Positions 44,854-53,498 of a stretch of 64,000 nt of DNA are shown here, one piece after another. The translations under genes were made by a program, and so were the position numbers. Where the stretch lies: contig NZ_QFNM01000015.1 of NCBI RefSeq assembly GCF_003248455.1, positions 16,200 to 80,199 of the forward strand, read 5' to 3'. Numbering within the stretch: position 1 is the first letter of the stretch; each line of letters opens with the position of its first letter. The stretch comes from Brevundimonas sp. GTDB lineage: Bacteria > Pseudomonadota > Alphaproteobacteria > Caulobacterales > Caulobacteraceae. The notes under the pieces are model-generated. The model worked only from the letters and a program-made list of their open reading frames with translations. It searched no databases and was not told where the DNA came from.

Positions 44854-45414
44854 CTAAGGTTCGAGCTCTATGTCCCAATACAGATAGTCGAGCCAGCTCT
44901 GATGCAGGTAATGCGGCGGGAAGCGGCGGCCCGCGTCCTGAAGCTGCCAGGCGTTTGGGCGATAGGGATCGCGGCGGATCGGCATCATGGCCTGGCGCGG
45001 GGTGCGGCCGCCCTTTGCCAGATTGCAGGGGCTGCAGGCGGCGACGATATTGTCCCAGGTCGTGCGCCCGCCCTGAGAGCGCGGGATCACATGATCGAAG
45101 GTGAGCTCGGTCGACTGGCCGCAGTACTGGCAGGCGAAACCGTCGCGCAGAAAGACATTGAAACGGGTGAAGGCGGGGCTGCGATCCTGATCGACATAGG
45201 ATTTCAGCGCGATCACGCTGGGCAGCTGCATCTCCATCGAGGGAGAGCGCACCACCTTGTCGTACAGGGACACCACGTCCACCCGGTCCTGATAGACCGC
45301 CTTGACGGCCTCCTCCCACGGCCACAGCGACAGGGGATAGTAGGACAGGGGTCGGAAGTCGGCGTTCAGCACCAGGGCCGGCCACCCGGACGGGGGTCGA
45401 TGGAGAACCTGCAT
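44854..45414 (-). CDS. HNH endonuclease
   Basis: Conserved 186-residue HNH nuclease-domain protein. A domain of unknown role comes first ([20 protein letters not shown], then [20 protein letters not shown]). The zinc-HNH domain follows: CQYCG near residue 94, [19 protein letters not shown] (catalytic His) and CSPCN near 129. This architecture is widespread as a chromosomal housekeeping protein with unclear target and is not restricted to phages. A single gene. Confidence 0.92.
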   Translation of the reverse strand: MQVLHRPPSGWPALVLNADFRPLSYYPLSLWPWEEAVKAVYQDRVDVVSLYDKVVRSPSMEMQLPSVIALKSYVDQDRSPAFTRFNVFLRDGFACQYCGQSTELTFDHVIPRSQGGRTTWDNIVAACSPCNLAKGGRTPRQAMMPIRRDPYRPNAWQLQDAGRRFPPHYLHQSWLDYLYWDIELEP

Positions 45415-45545
45415 CAGGCCCTCCCGCCGGCGGCGGAGGTTATGGAGGCGACAGGACTGAAGACGCGGCTCCTTCCCTAGTCTGAAGGCCCAAGACTACG
45501 CGCGATTCGACGACGTCGCCATGACGAAGACGCGACCTTCGCGCC

Positions 45546-46196
45546 TCAATTTCGAACGGGGAAACCCGGCAGCGTCCATCCCCACCGCAGGGCCGCCGCC
45601 CGCAGCATGAAGCCGCACAGGGCGGCCGCGATCGCGGCGGGCCAGACGCCGACGCCCGGCGCCCGCAGGACCATATAGACCGTGGCCGCCAGGATGGCCG
45701 CCGTGACGTTGATCTCGCGCCGCAACAGGATGGAGGGCTGGCCCGCCAGGGTGTCGCGCACCACCCCGCCGAAACAGGCGGTCAGCGTGCCCATGACGAT
45801 GCAGATCAGGGCCGGGGCGCCGGCCGCCTCGGCCTTGGCCGCGCCCATGACGCCGTAAGCCGCCAGCCCGACCGCATCCAGCCACAGCAACGCCCGGAAC
45901 CGCCAGTCCCGCTGGCCGATCAGCCACAGGATCGTCGAGGCGATCAGACAGACGGCGACATACCGCCAGTCCTGGACCCAGAAGACCGGCAGACCCAGCA
46001 AGAGGTCGCGCAGCGTGCCGCCCCCGACGCCGGTGATGGCGCCGAAGAAGGCGAAGGTGACGACGTCGTGTTTCTCGCGCGCGGCGGCCAGGGCGCCGGT
46101 GGCGGCGAACACCGCCACGCCCGCGAAATCCAGCGCCGACAGAACGGTCTGGGGATTGCGCAGCGGTTCGCTCAGGACGGGGTCGAGCGGGGTCAT
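45546..46196 (-). CDS. TRIC/UPF0126 family membrane protein (YicG-like)
   Basis: Inner-membrane protein of 216 residues with seven predicted helices arranged as two repeats, the trimeric intracellular cation (TRIC) channel-like fold. Repeat signatures are GVAVFAATGALAAAREKHD with FFGAITGVGGGTLRDLLLG, and GLAAYGVMGAAKAEAAGAP with MGTLTACFGGVVRDTLAGQP. The paired GGG/GG-x-RD motifs are diagnostic. Bacterial members may conduct potassium or other ions or transport glycine. Its ATG overlaps the glycosylase stop. Confidence 0.9.
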   Translation of the reverse strand: MTPLDPVLSEPLRNPQTVLSALDFAGVAVFAATGALAAAREKHDVVTFAFFGAITGVGGGTLRDLLLGLPVFWVQDWRYVAVCLIASTILWLIGQRDWRFRALLWLDAVGLAAYGVMGAAKAEAAGAPALICIVMGTLTACFGGVVRDTLAGQPSILLRREINVTAAILAATVYMVLRAPGVGVWPAAIAAALCGFMLRAAALRWGWTLPGFPVRN

Positions 46197-46843
46197 GCCG
46201 TCGTCTCCCGCACGATCTCGCCGCGCTTGACGCCAGTGTACCACGCCCACAGCAGATGGGTCGCCACGGCGCGATAGGGCCGCCATATTTCGGCGCGGGC
46301 GTAGGCCGCCTTCTGATCGGGGCGGGCATCGGCTCCGTCGGCCCAGCGGATCGCCTCCTGCAGGGCGACGTCCCCGCCCGGGAACACGTCCAGCCGCCCC
46401 TCGCACATCAGCAGATAGGCCTCGGCCGTCCATAGGCCCACGCCCTTCAGCGCGGTCAGGGCCGCAATGGCGGACTGGTCGTCCAGGTTCGACAGATGCT
46501 CCAGGTCGATCTCCCCGGCGATCTGGGCGCGCGCCATCCCTTGGCCATAGGTCGCCTTCTGCCGCGACAGGCCCATGCCGCGTAGTTGCTCCAGGTCGTG
46601 GTCCAGCAGACGTTCGGGCGTGATCTCGCCCAGACCCTCGCGCAGCCGCGCCCAGACCGAGGCGGCCGAGGCCACCGACACCTGCTGCTCCACGATCATG
46701 CGGAACAGGCCTTCGAACCCGCCGACCCGCAGCCGCCATTCGAACGGCGGCGTCTGGGCGTGCACCGCCGCCAGGACGGGATCGGCGGCGACCAGCGCCT
46801 CACGCGCGGCGGCGATATCATCGGGCGTGGGTTGAAGCGGCAT
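46193..46843 (-). CDS. DNA-3-methyladenine glycosylase II family protein (AlkA-type)
   Basis: HhH-GPD superfamily base-excision enzyme of 216 residues. The helix-hairpin-helix LTALKGVGLWTAEAYLLMC near residue 128 and the downstream VFPGGDVALQEAIRW carry the catalytic Asp (in GGDVAL). It removes alkylated bases such as 3-methyladenine. It overlaps the TRIC-like gene by 4 bp. Divergent from parDE. The AlkA N-terminal TBP-like domain is short or absent, as in many bacterial homologues. Confidence 0.9.
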   Translation of the reverse strand: MPLQPTPDDIAAAREALVAADPVLAAVHAQTPPFEWRLRVGGFEGLFRMIVEQQVSVASAASVWARLREGLGEITPERLLDHDLEQLRGMGLSRQKATYGQGMARAQIAGEIDLEHLSNLDDQSAIAALTALKGVGLWTAEAYLLMCEGRLDVFPGGDVALQEAIRWADGADARPDQKAAYARAEIWRPYRAVATHLLWAWYTGVKRGEIVRETTA

Positions 46844-46917
46844 GGTCCCTCTATGCCGCGCCCGGTCGTTCAGGGAAATGGCGACGATGGCGGATTCCGG
46901 CTGGCGACCGCTCGAAC

Positions 46918-46932
46918 CAATAACTATTATTG
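46918..46932. promoter_or_regulatory. operator-like inverted repeat upstream of parDE
   Basis: CAATAA-CTA-TTATTG: a perfect 6-bp inverted repeat with 3-bp spacer in an AT-rich patch about 25 bp before the parD start. ParD proteins bind such repeats to repress their own operon, so autoregulation is likely. Confidence 0.55.
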
Positions 46933-46956
46933 ATCGATGGAATGGAGGAGGTCGTC

Positions 46957-47205
46957 ATGACCATGACCGTCGAACTGGGCGCCTTGGAACAGGTGGTGGA
47001 CCGGCTGGTCCGCGACGGCCGCTACGGCTCCAAGAGCGAGGTGCTGCGCACGGGGGTTCGTCTGGTTCAGGAGCACGAGGCGCGCCTGGCGGCCCTGTTG
47101 GGAAAGTTGGAAGAGGGTATCGCCGACGCCGACGCTGGTCGATTGTCAGCTCTTGAGGACGCTCGAGCCGCGTTCGAGGCGCGCTGGGCTGCCGACGGCG
47201 GATGA
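46957..47205 (+). CDS. parD: type II antitoxin, ParD family
   Basis: Ribbon-helix-helix antitoxin of 82 residues. The N-terminal MTVELGALEQVVDRLVRDGR and YGSKSEVLRTGVRLVQEHEA form the RHH DNA-binding fold, and the C-terminal helix (KLEEGIADADAGRLSALEDA) would wrap around the toxin. The start at 46957 is chosen because GGAGGAG lies just upstream; an upstream in-frame start is possible. It overlaps the parE start by 4 bp. Represses its own operon in known systems. Confidence 0.9.
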   Translation: MTMTVELGALEQVVDRLVRDGRYGSKSEVLRTGVRLVQEHEARLAALLGKLEEGIADADAGRLSALEDARAAFEARWAADGG

Positions 47206-47492
47206 AGGTCCGCATCGCGCGAGCGGCGATCAATGACCTGGTCGAGATCGAACGGCATATCAGCCGGGACAACCCTGCCGCCGCTCGTCGTCAGGTCGCC
47301 GCATTGTTCGACCGCTGCCACAGCCTGGCGCACAATCCGATGCGTTATCCTGCAACGCCGATCACCGGCCTACGCCGACGGCCGCATCGATCGTATCTGA
47401 TCTTCTATCGCGTCACGAGCGATGTTGAGATCATCCGCATCCTTCACGCCGCGCGCGACTGGACCCATCTGCTGGCGACGGACGACGACTGA
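47202..47492 (+). CDS. parE: type II toxin, ParE/RelE superfamily
   Basis: Toxin of 96 residues that, in known ParE proteins, poisons DNA gyrase. The ParE pattern is VRIARAAINDLVEIERHISR at the start, NPMRYPATPITGLRRRPH in the middle and YLIFYRVTSDVEIIRILHAA followed by RDW at the end. The ATGA overlap with parD gives the usual antitoxin-first coupling. The frame is intact, so the module is probably functional. Confidence 0.9.
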   Translation: MKVRIARAAINDLVEIERHISRDNPAAARRQVAALFDRCHSLAHNPMRYPATPITGLRRRPHRSYLIFYRVTSDVEIIRILHAARDWTHLLATDDD

Positions 47493-47495
47493 GCC

Positions 47496-48356
47496 GTGTT
47501 TATAACCCGCTTCGCCCCCTCCCCCACCGGCCGCCTGCATAAAGGCCACGCCTTTTCGGCCCTGACCGCCTGGTCGGCGGCGAAGGCGGCGGGCGGGCGG
47601 TTCCTGCTGCGGATCGAGGACATCGACCCGACCCGCTGCAAGCCTGAATACGAGGCTGGGATTCTGGAGGACCTGACCTGGCTGGAGCTGGATTGGGATG
47701 GGCCCGCACGTCGCCAGTCCGATCATCTGGGCGACTATGCCGCCGCCGTCGAAAGCCTGCGGGCGCGCGGTCTGCTCTACCGGTGTTTCCGCACCCGCAA
47801 GGACATCCTGAACGCCATAGGAGATGCGCCGCACGGGGCGATGGAGGCCGTGCGGCCCGGCCCGCATCCAGCGGCGGAGGAGGCGCGGCTGCTGGCGGAC
47901 GGGGCGCCGTTCGCCTGGCGGCTGTCGCTGGATCGGGCGCGCGAGGCCCTGGGCGAGACGATTTGGACCGGCATGAGCTTCACAGAGGAAGGGGCGGGCC
48001 CCGACGGCCAAACCGGCGTCCTGCCCGTCGATCCGACGGCGGGGGGCGACGTGGTTCTGGCGCGAAAAGATACGGGCGTCGCCTATCATCTGGCCGTCAC
48101 CCACGACGACGCCTTGCAGGGCGTGACCCATGTGATCCGGGGCCAGGACCTGTTCGCCGCGACCTCGGTGCAGCGGCTGATCCAGACGCTGATGGGCTGG
48201 CCGGCCCCCGCCTATCGCCACCATCGGCTTCTGGCCGGACCGGACGGGCGGCGCTACGCCAAGCGGGACCGCTCAGTCACCCTGGCCGAATTGCGGGCCG
48301 GCGGACTGACGCCCCAAGCTCTGCGCGCCGAACTGGGCTTCAGTCGCGGCGGCTGA
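47496..48356 (+). CDS. gluQRS: tRNA glutamyl-Q(34) synthetase GluQRS
   Basis: Truncated glutamyl-tRNA synthetase that attaches glutamate to queuosine at position 34 of tRNA-Asp. The 286 residues include the HIGH-like motif in RFAPSPTGRLHKGHAFSAL, LLRIEDIDPTRCKPEY and the KMSKS-like YAKRDRSVTL near 247. The C-terminal anticodon-binding domain of GltX is absent, as expected. It starts at GTG 3 bp after parE and may share its transcript. queG at 32-33 kb makes its queuosine substrate. Confidence 0.93.
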   Translation: MFITRFAPSPTGRLHKGHAFSALTAWSAAKAAGGRFLLRIEDIDPTRCKPEYEAGILEDLTWLELDWDGPARRQSDHLGDYAAAVESLRARGLLYRCFRTRKDILNAIGDAPHGAMEAVRPGPHPAAEEARLLADGAPFAWRLSLDRAREALGETIWTGMSFTEEGAGPDGQTGVLPVDPTAGGDVVLARKDTGVAYHLAVTHDDALQGVTHVIRGQDLFAATSVQRLIQTLMGWPAPAYRHHRLLAGPDGRRYAKRDRSVTLAELRAGGLTPQALRAELGFSRGG

Positions 48357-49161
48357 AGATGCGCGAGGCGCCGTAGCCCGTCAGGGCCGCCAGGACGACG
48401 CACAACACGCCATAGAGCCACGGACGACGATGGGCGAACTCGTAGATGTCGCGCTCCAGCCCCACCTTTTCGACCGTCAGCGTCAGGTTGGAGACCGATT
48501 GCGGCTCTCCGTCCTGGAACAGCCAGACTTCGGCGTAGTATTTTCCGGTCGGAGCCACGGTCGGCAGCTTGACCTCGGCCCTGAACAGGCCCCGGTCCAC
48601 GAACTCCACCCCCTGGGAATCGGTGTCGTAGAGTGCCGCCGCCTCCTTCAACCGGATCACGGCGCGGCGCCAGTCCAGATAATCGTCGCCCAGCCGACTG
48701 ACCACCACGTCGCGCACGCCGTAGCGGGTGACGGTGCGGCTTTCCTCGGGCGCGTCGATGCGCAGGTGATCGACCCCGACGCCCAGGCGGCGCAACTGGC
48801 CGAAGTCGGCGATGTCGCTGAGCGGCCGGGTGGAGGCGGTCATGTAGAAGCCGGGAGCCCCCTCGAACAGCACCGGGCGGCTGTTCAGCCAGACGCCCGA
48901 GGTGCGGACTTTCTTGACCAGGCGGATCGGGGCGTCTGGCCCGCGCACCACCACGACCACATCCGCCGGCTCGGGCGTTGGATTGAACACGGCACCGTAC
49001 AGGACGATGGAGGCGCCCCGGAAGCTGGAATCGACCTTAACCTGGGCGTCTGTCAGGGCGGCGGCGACGCGCAGGGCGCCGGTGGTCGCCTGCGAACGGT
49101 CGGGCGCGGCGGCCGTCGCGGCGGGCGGCGCCGGATCGGGCGGCGGCAGGGCCTGGATCAT
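48340..49161 (-). CDS. TIGR02186 family membrane-anchored protein
   Basis: TIGR02186-type protein of 273 residues, a partner of TauE/SafE transporters in many alphaproteobacteria. The beta-rich domain includes SFRGASIVLYGAVFNPTPEP, VVRGPDAPIRLVKKVRTSGV and KLPTVAPTGKYYAEVWLFQD, with one C-terminal membrane segment (WLYGVLCVVLAALTGYGASR). Family members normally start with a signal peptide; none is visible here after the ATG that overlaps the TauE stop. Either the start or the topology is unusual. It overlaps the convergent gluQRS end by 17 bp. Confidence 0.87.
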   Translation of the reverse strand: MIQALPPPDPAPPAATAAAPDRSQATTGALRVAAALTDAQVKVDSSFRGASIVLYGAVFNPTPEPADVVVVVRGPDAPIRLVKKVRTSGVWLNSRPVLFEGAPGFYMTASTRPLSDIADFGQLRRLGVGVDHLRIDAPEESRTVTRYGVRDVVVSRLGDDYLDWRRAVIRLKEAAALYDTDSQGVEFVDRGLFRAEVKLPTVAPTGKYYAEVWLFQDGEPQSVSNLTLTVEKVGLERDIYEFAHRRPWLYGVLCVVLAALTGYGASRIFSRRD

Positions 49162-50081
49162 TCGGGAACCCCCGGCGCGATCATGAAGATGTCGGCAGGC
49201 CGCACGAACAGCTCCAGCCCCATCTGGATGCCGACCAGCAGGACGATCAGCCCCAGAGCCGCACGCAGTTCCTCGGCGCGGAACCGACCAGCGAACCGGG
49301 CGCCGATCTGGGCCCCGACCACCCCGCCCAGCAGCAGGATGGTGGACAGCACGATGTCGACCGTCTGGTTCCGTCCGGCCTGCAGGATGGTGGTGATGGC
49401 GGTGGTGATGATGATCTGGAACAGACTGGTGCCCACCACGACGCCGGCGCGCATCCGCAGGACATAGAGCATGGCCGGCACCAGGATGAAGCCGCCGCCC
49501 ACCCCCATGATGGCCGACAGCACCCCGGCGAAGACGCCTAGGCCGAACGGCGGCAGGGCGCTGATGTAGAGGCCCGACTTGGGAAACTTGATCCGCAGCG
49601 GCAGGCCGTACAGCCACATGGGCCGCCTCCGCTCCTTGCGCGGCGCGGGGACGCCCCGGCGGCGGCGCAGGATCTCGGTCAGGCTCTCGTTCAGCATCAG
49701 GACGCCGATGGCGCCCAGGAAGACCAGATAGGACAGGGCCACCACCAGATCGGCCTGACCCAGCAGCCGCAGGTAGCGAAACAGTTCGACCCCCGCCAGG
49801 GCCCCTGCCGCCCCGCCGGTCGCCATCACCGCCCCCATCTTGAAATCGACCGCGCCTTGACCGGCGTAGCGGATCACCCCCGAGGTCGAGGAGGCGACGA
49901 CGTGGCTGGCCTGGCTGGCCACGGCCACCGTCGGGGGAATGCCCAGGAAGACCAGGATCGGGGCCATCAGGAAGCCGCCGCCGATGCCGAACAGGCCCGA
50001 GACGAACCCGACCACCGCCCCCAGGATCACCAGGGTCGGCCAGTTCACCGAAACCTCGGCGATCGGCAGATAGATGTCCAA
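49158..50081 (-). CDS. sulfite exporter TauE/SafE family protein
   Basis: Inner-membrane transporter of 307 residues with about eight helices. The two TauE repeats are LGAVVGFVSGLFGIGGGFLM with LGIPPTVAVASQASHVVASS, and LGVFAGVLSAIMGVGGGFIL followed by LYVLRMRAGVVVGTSLFQII. The G-x-G-G-G turns are the family signature. It probably exports a sulfur-containing or organic anion. It is coupled by an ATGA overlap to the TIGR02186 gene, its usual partner. Confidence 0.92.
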   Translation of the reverse strand: MDIYLPIAEVSVNWPTLVILGAVVGFVSGLFGIGGGFLMAPILVFLGIPPTVAVASQASHVVASSTSGVIRYAGQGAVDFKMGAVMATGGAAGALAGVELFRYLRLLGQADLVVALSYLVFLGAIGVLMLNESLTEILRRRRGVPAPRKERRRPMWLYGLPLRIKFPKSGLYISALPPFGLGVFAGVLSAIMGVGGGFILVPAMLYVLRMRAGVVVGTSLFQIIITTAITTILQAGRNQTVDIVLSTILLLGGVVGAQIGARFAGRFRAEELRAALGLIVLLVGIQMGLELFVRPADIFMIAPGVPE

Positions 50082-50143
50082 AGGACAGGCCTTCGGCTGG
50101 AGCGTTTACAGGGTCGCCGTCAGGCGGGGCGGAAGCGGTCTTT

Positions 50144-53008
50144 CTAGCCCGTCGCCTGCGACGCGGTCTGCGACGAAGGTCGGGACTGGGCGACGAAGGC
50201 GTCGGCGGCGGCGCGGGCCGCGCGCTGGTCCGTGGCGCTGGCCAGGGGACGCAACCGCGTCACGGCGGCCTGGGCTTCGCTGTCGCCGCCACGCGCGGCG
50301 ATCATATACCACTTCAAGGCCTCGGTCGGATTCCTGGCCACGCCGTCCGCGCCGGTCTCGTAGATGCGCGCGACGTTGTACTGGCTGTCGGGCAGGCCGC
50401 CCTGCGCGGCCTTCAGCAGCCAGGCCAGGGCCTCGGCCTGGTTGGCCGGGCCTCCGTCGCCTTCGTACAGCTGCATTCCATACAGATGCATCCCGCGCGG
50501 ATCGCCGCCTTCGGCCGCGCGACGGCCCCACTGGCGGCTCTTGGCCGGATCGGCCGGAACGCCGGCGGCGCCGTCCAGATACAGCTGACCCAAATAGGTC
50601 TGGGCCGGGGCGTAGCCCAGGTCGGCGGCGCGCGTCATTCCCGCCAGGCCCGACATGTCGCCGCCGTCCAGCTTGCCGATGGCGGCCTCGTAGTCGGCGG
50701 CGCCGGGTCCGGCGATGTCGAAGGCGGCGCGCGGTCCGGTCGGCGTCACGGCCGAGGCGGCGAGGGGCAGGGCGGAGGGAGCGTCGGCCGCCTTCTGGCC
50801 GCTCGTCGCCGACGACCCGCCGATCAGGTCGGGCAGGTCGAAGCCCGGCGCGCCGCCGTCGGTCAGCGACAGATAGCCATATACCCCGCCCGTCAGGGCC
50901 ACGGCCGTGACCGAGGCCAGAAAGGTCTTCTTGACCGTCGAGCCGTCGCGGGCCGCCTGCTTGTCCAGCCGCTCCTGCAGCTTGGACTTGCCGCCGCGCT
51001 TCAGGCCGAAGCCTTGGCGCGGGGCCGGCTCCGGCTCGGCCGGGGCGGTGATGGCGGCGCGGGCGGCGTCGATGGTCGAGCGGGTCGAGGAGGCTCGGCC
51101 GGCCGCAGCCGCCGCGCCCATGCTGGCCCGCAACTGGCGCGGATCGACGAATTCGGTCTCGCCGCCGAAATCGTCGTCGTCGTCCAGCGCCGAGGCGGGG
51201 CGCGGTTCGGGAGCGGACGCGGCGGTGGAGAAGCCGGGCGAAGTGGCTTCCAGCGCATCCTCCACATCGGCCCCGCCAAAGCCGCTGAAGGGCTGGATGA
51301 CGGGTTCGCTGTCGACCGGCTCGGTTTCGACGGGCGCGGGTGCGGCGGTTGGTTCGGGCTCCGCGAAGACGCTGGCCGGGAAGGGTGCGGCGGCGGCCAC
51401 GGCCGGCGTCACCGGATCGCTGGACCAAACATTCTGGTCGGCGAAGGTCTCGTCGGGAAAGGCGGCGGCGCGCCAGTCGCTTTCGAGCGATGCGGACAGG
51501 ATCGGGGCGGCCGCCGCGCGTTCGGCGACGGCGCGCGAATGGGCGCTGTCCAGCGGCTTGTCGCGGATCGGGGTCGGGCCGCGCGTCTCGATGCTTTCGC
51601 GCGCCTCGGCCAGCAGGCGGGCGGTGCGCTCCTCGCTCATCCGCATCCGCTCGGCCAGTTCGCCCGAGGCGCGGTCGTAGCGCTGCTCGATCTTCTCCGA
51701 ACTTTCCGACAGGCGGCGGCCGATGTCCTCCAGCGCCTGTTGCGAGCGGCGCTCGGACTGGGCGATGCGGTCGCTGAGTTGGTCGGAGATGCGGGTGATC
51801 TCGCCGCCCAGTTTCTCCAGCGCCAGGGCGTGGCGGTCGTCGCTGGCCGTCAGCCGCTGATCGACGCGGTCGAGATGGCGGGCGAAGTCCTGGTCCAGGC
51901 GGGCGGCGCGACGCGCCACCTCGGCCTCGATGGTCTGGCCGACCGCCTCGGTGACCGCCCGGCCGATCGCGTCGGCGCGCCCGTCGGCGTCGCCCTCGAC
52001 CTTCTGAACGCGGGCGCTCAGGTTGCGGGCGATGCGCATGACCTCGCGGCCCATCGCCTCCAGGCCCACGGCCGACTTCTGTTCCGAGGCCTTGAGCTGC
52101 TCGCCCACGGCCTGGACGGCGCGCTCGATCCGGTCGATCCGCGCGCCGGTCTCGGCGGCGTCCAGACGCTGCATCATCTCGGCGCGATTGTTGTCGATCT
52201 GGCGTGACAGGCTCTCGGCCAGTTTTTCGAACCGGGCCGCGTCGCGCGCGCCTTCCGGCTCGACCCGGCTCTCGGCCGTCCGCATCCGCCGGTCCAGTTC
52301 GGCGAAAGAGCGTTCCAGCGTTCTCAGCGCCTCGGTCGTGCGGTTCTGGGCCGCGTCCAGCCGCGCCCCGACCTGAGCCATCAGCTCGGCGCCGACGCCG
52401 GGGCCGGCGGCCTTCTCGACCGCCTCCATCCGTTCGCGCAGGTCGTTGACGCCCAGCCGCTGGCGTTCCTCGATTTCGTAGAGCCGGCCCGACAGGGCGC
52501 CCAGCGCGGTCTCGACCTTGGCGAAGCCTTCTTGCGTCGCCGGGCCGGTGTCGCGCTCGAAGGCGCGCAGGCGCCGATGCCCTTCGCGCAGCTCTTCGGC
52601 GATGTCGTCGAGACGGCGGGCGTGAGCCTGGGTTTCGACATCCTGGCCGTCCAGACGCCGCATCAGACCGGCGACCGCCTGGTCCACGCCCTGGATGGCC
52701 GCGGTCGAGCGGCGTTCGGCGGCTTCCAGCCGCGCGGCGATGGCGTCGATGGAGGCGCTGATCCGATGTCCGTCCGTCTCGGGCAGGGCGTAGGCGTCGT
52801 CCAGCCGGCGGCTGCGGCTGCGCCGCTCATAGGCGTCGGAAGCCGGGCCGCGACGCGGCAGGGTGGCGTAGCCCTCGTCCTCGTCCTCCATGATCATGGA
52901 GTTGAGCCATTCGCCCAGCGTCATGCCGGAACGGCGCGCCAGATCCTTGGCGACTTCGCGCGCCTTCGGATCGATCCCCTTAACGCTCCACGGCGCCGCT
53001 GCGCTCAC
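50144..53008 (-). CDS. podJ: polar organelle development protein PodJ-like
   Basis: Large polarity scaffold of 954 residues. The N-terminus (APWSVKGIDPKAREVAKDLA, RRSGMTLGEWLNSMIMEDED) matches the conserved start of Caulobacter PodJ. A long coiled-coil region rich in Arg/Glu/Ala heptads spans about residues 55-490, followed by a Pro/acidic low-complexity linker. A single membrane segment (FLASVTAVALTGGVYGYLSL) is near 694-713, and Sel1/TPR repeats fill the periplasmic part, about 770-906. PodJ marks the new pole and recruits pilus, holdfast and division factors. The C-terminal peptidoglycan-binding domain known in C. crescentus is not visible here; the protein ends soon after the Sel1 repeats. 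Confidence 0.9.
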   Translation of the reverse strand: MSAAAPWSVKGIDPKAREVAKDLARRSGMTLGEWLNSMIMEDEDEGYATLPRRGPASDAYERRSRSRRLDDAYALPETDGHRISASIDAIAARLEAAERRSTAAIQGVDQAVAGLMRRLDGQDVETQAHARRLDDIAEELREGHRRLRAFERDTGPATQEGFAKVETALGALSGRLYEIEERQRLGVNDLRERMEAVEKAAGPGVGAELMAQVGARLDAAQNRTTEALRTLERSFAELDRRMRTAESRVEPEGARDAARFEKLAESLSRQIDNNRAEMMQRLDAAETGARIDRIERAVQAVGEQLKASEQKSAVGLEAMGREVMRIARNLSARVQKVEGDADGRADAIGRAVTEAVGQTIEAEVARRAARLDQDFARHLDRVDQRLTASDDRHALALEKLGGEITRISDQLSDRIAQSERRSQQALEDIGRRLSESSEKIEQRYDRASGELAERMRMSEERTARLLAEARESIETRGPTPIRDKPLDSAHSRAVAERAAAAPILSASLESDWRAAAFPDETFADQNVWSSDPVTPAVAAAAPFPASVFAEPEPTAAPAPVETEPVDSEPVIQPFSGFGGADVEDALEATSPGFSTAASAPEPRPASALDDDDDFGGETEFVDPRQLRASMGAAAAAGRASSTRSTIDAARAAITAPAEPEPAPRQGFGLKRGGKSKLQERLDKQAARDGSTVKKTFLASVTAVALTGGVYGYLSLTDGGAPGFDLPDLIGGSSATSGQKAADAPSALPLAASAVTPTGPRAAFDIAGPGAADYEAAIGKLDGGDMSGLAGMTRAADLGYAPAQTYLGQLYLDGAAGVPADPAKSRQWGRRAAEGGDPRGMHLYGMQLYEGDGGPANQAEALAWLLKAAQGGLPDSQYNVARIYETGADGVARNPTEALKWYMIAARGGDSEAQAAVTRLRPLASATDQRAARAAADAFVAQSRPSSQTASQATG

Positions 53009-53227
53009 TGATTCGTCTCCCGGCCCATGCGACGAAGGCTATACCGTCCATATCGAGGGTGTAAACTGATGGTTAACCGCAATATCTAGCGGCGATCCGC
53101 CTATCCTGTGGACAGCGTCGTCGTCTTCTCTGATTAGTGAGCCATCACGGTTAACGCGCGGTGAAGATTAACTTCCGGGCAAGGGTTTCGCTTGCCAAGC
53201 GCGGCGGGTTTCGTCACCTGCGACCCT

Positions 53228-53446
53228 ATGAGCCTGACCGTCACCCTCGGCCTGCTGGGCGTCGCCCTGGCCGTCATGATCTTCACCGGCTGGCGCGGGG
53301 CGCTGCCGCCCGACCCCCTGAAGGGACCGCGCCTGACGCCCTGGCGGTTCCTGATGATCGCCGCCGCCGCCGCGGCCCTGTTGCTGCTGATCCACCTGGC
53401 CACCCTGTTCGGCGCCGAACGGGCGCCCTGGATTCCGGGTCGCTGA
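53228..53446 (+). CDS. small hypothetical membrane protein (72 aa)
   Basis: Two hydrophobic segments (VTLGLLGVALAVMIFTGWRG and LMIAAAAAALLLLIHLATLF) connected by a polar loop containing PPDPLKGPRLTPWR. No enzyme family was recognised; the compact two-helix pattern resembles conserved alphaproteobacterial membrane proteins of unknown role. The upstream ribosome site is weak. It is divergent from podJ and convergent with kdsB. Confidence 0.65.
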   Translation: MSLTVTLGLLGVALAVMIFTGWRGALPPDPLKGPRLTPWRFLMIAAAAAALLLLIHLATLFGAERAPWIPGR

Positions 53447-53498
53447 CCTCGCTCGACCGTCCTGAAGGGAAGCGCGGAGTGGAAACCGTCGTGCATCC

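Noticed and set aside
50486..52207. 573-codon open frame opposite podJ
   Set aside because: Antisense shadow of the repetitive coiled-coil coding region; composition is dominated by Gly, Arg, Ala and Leu without structure.
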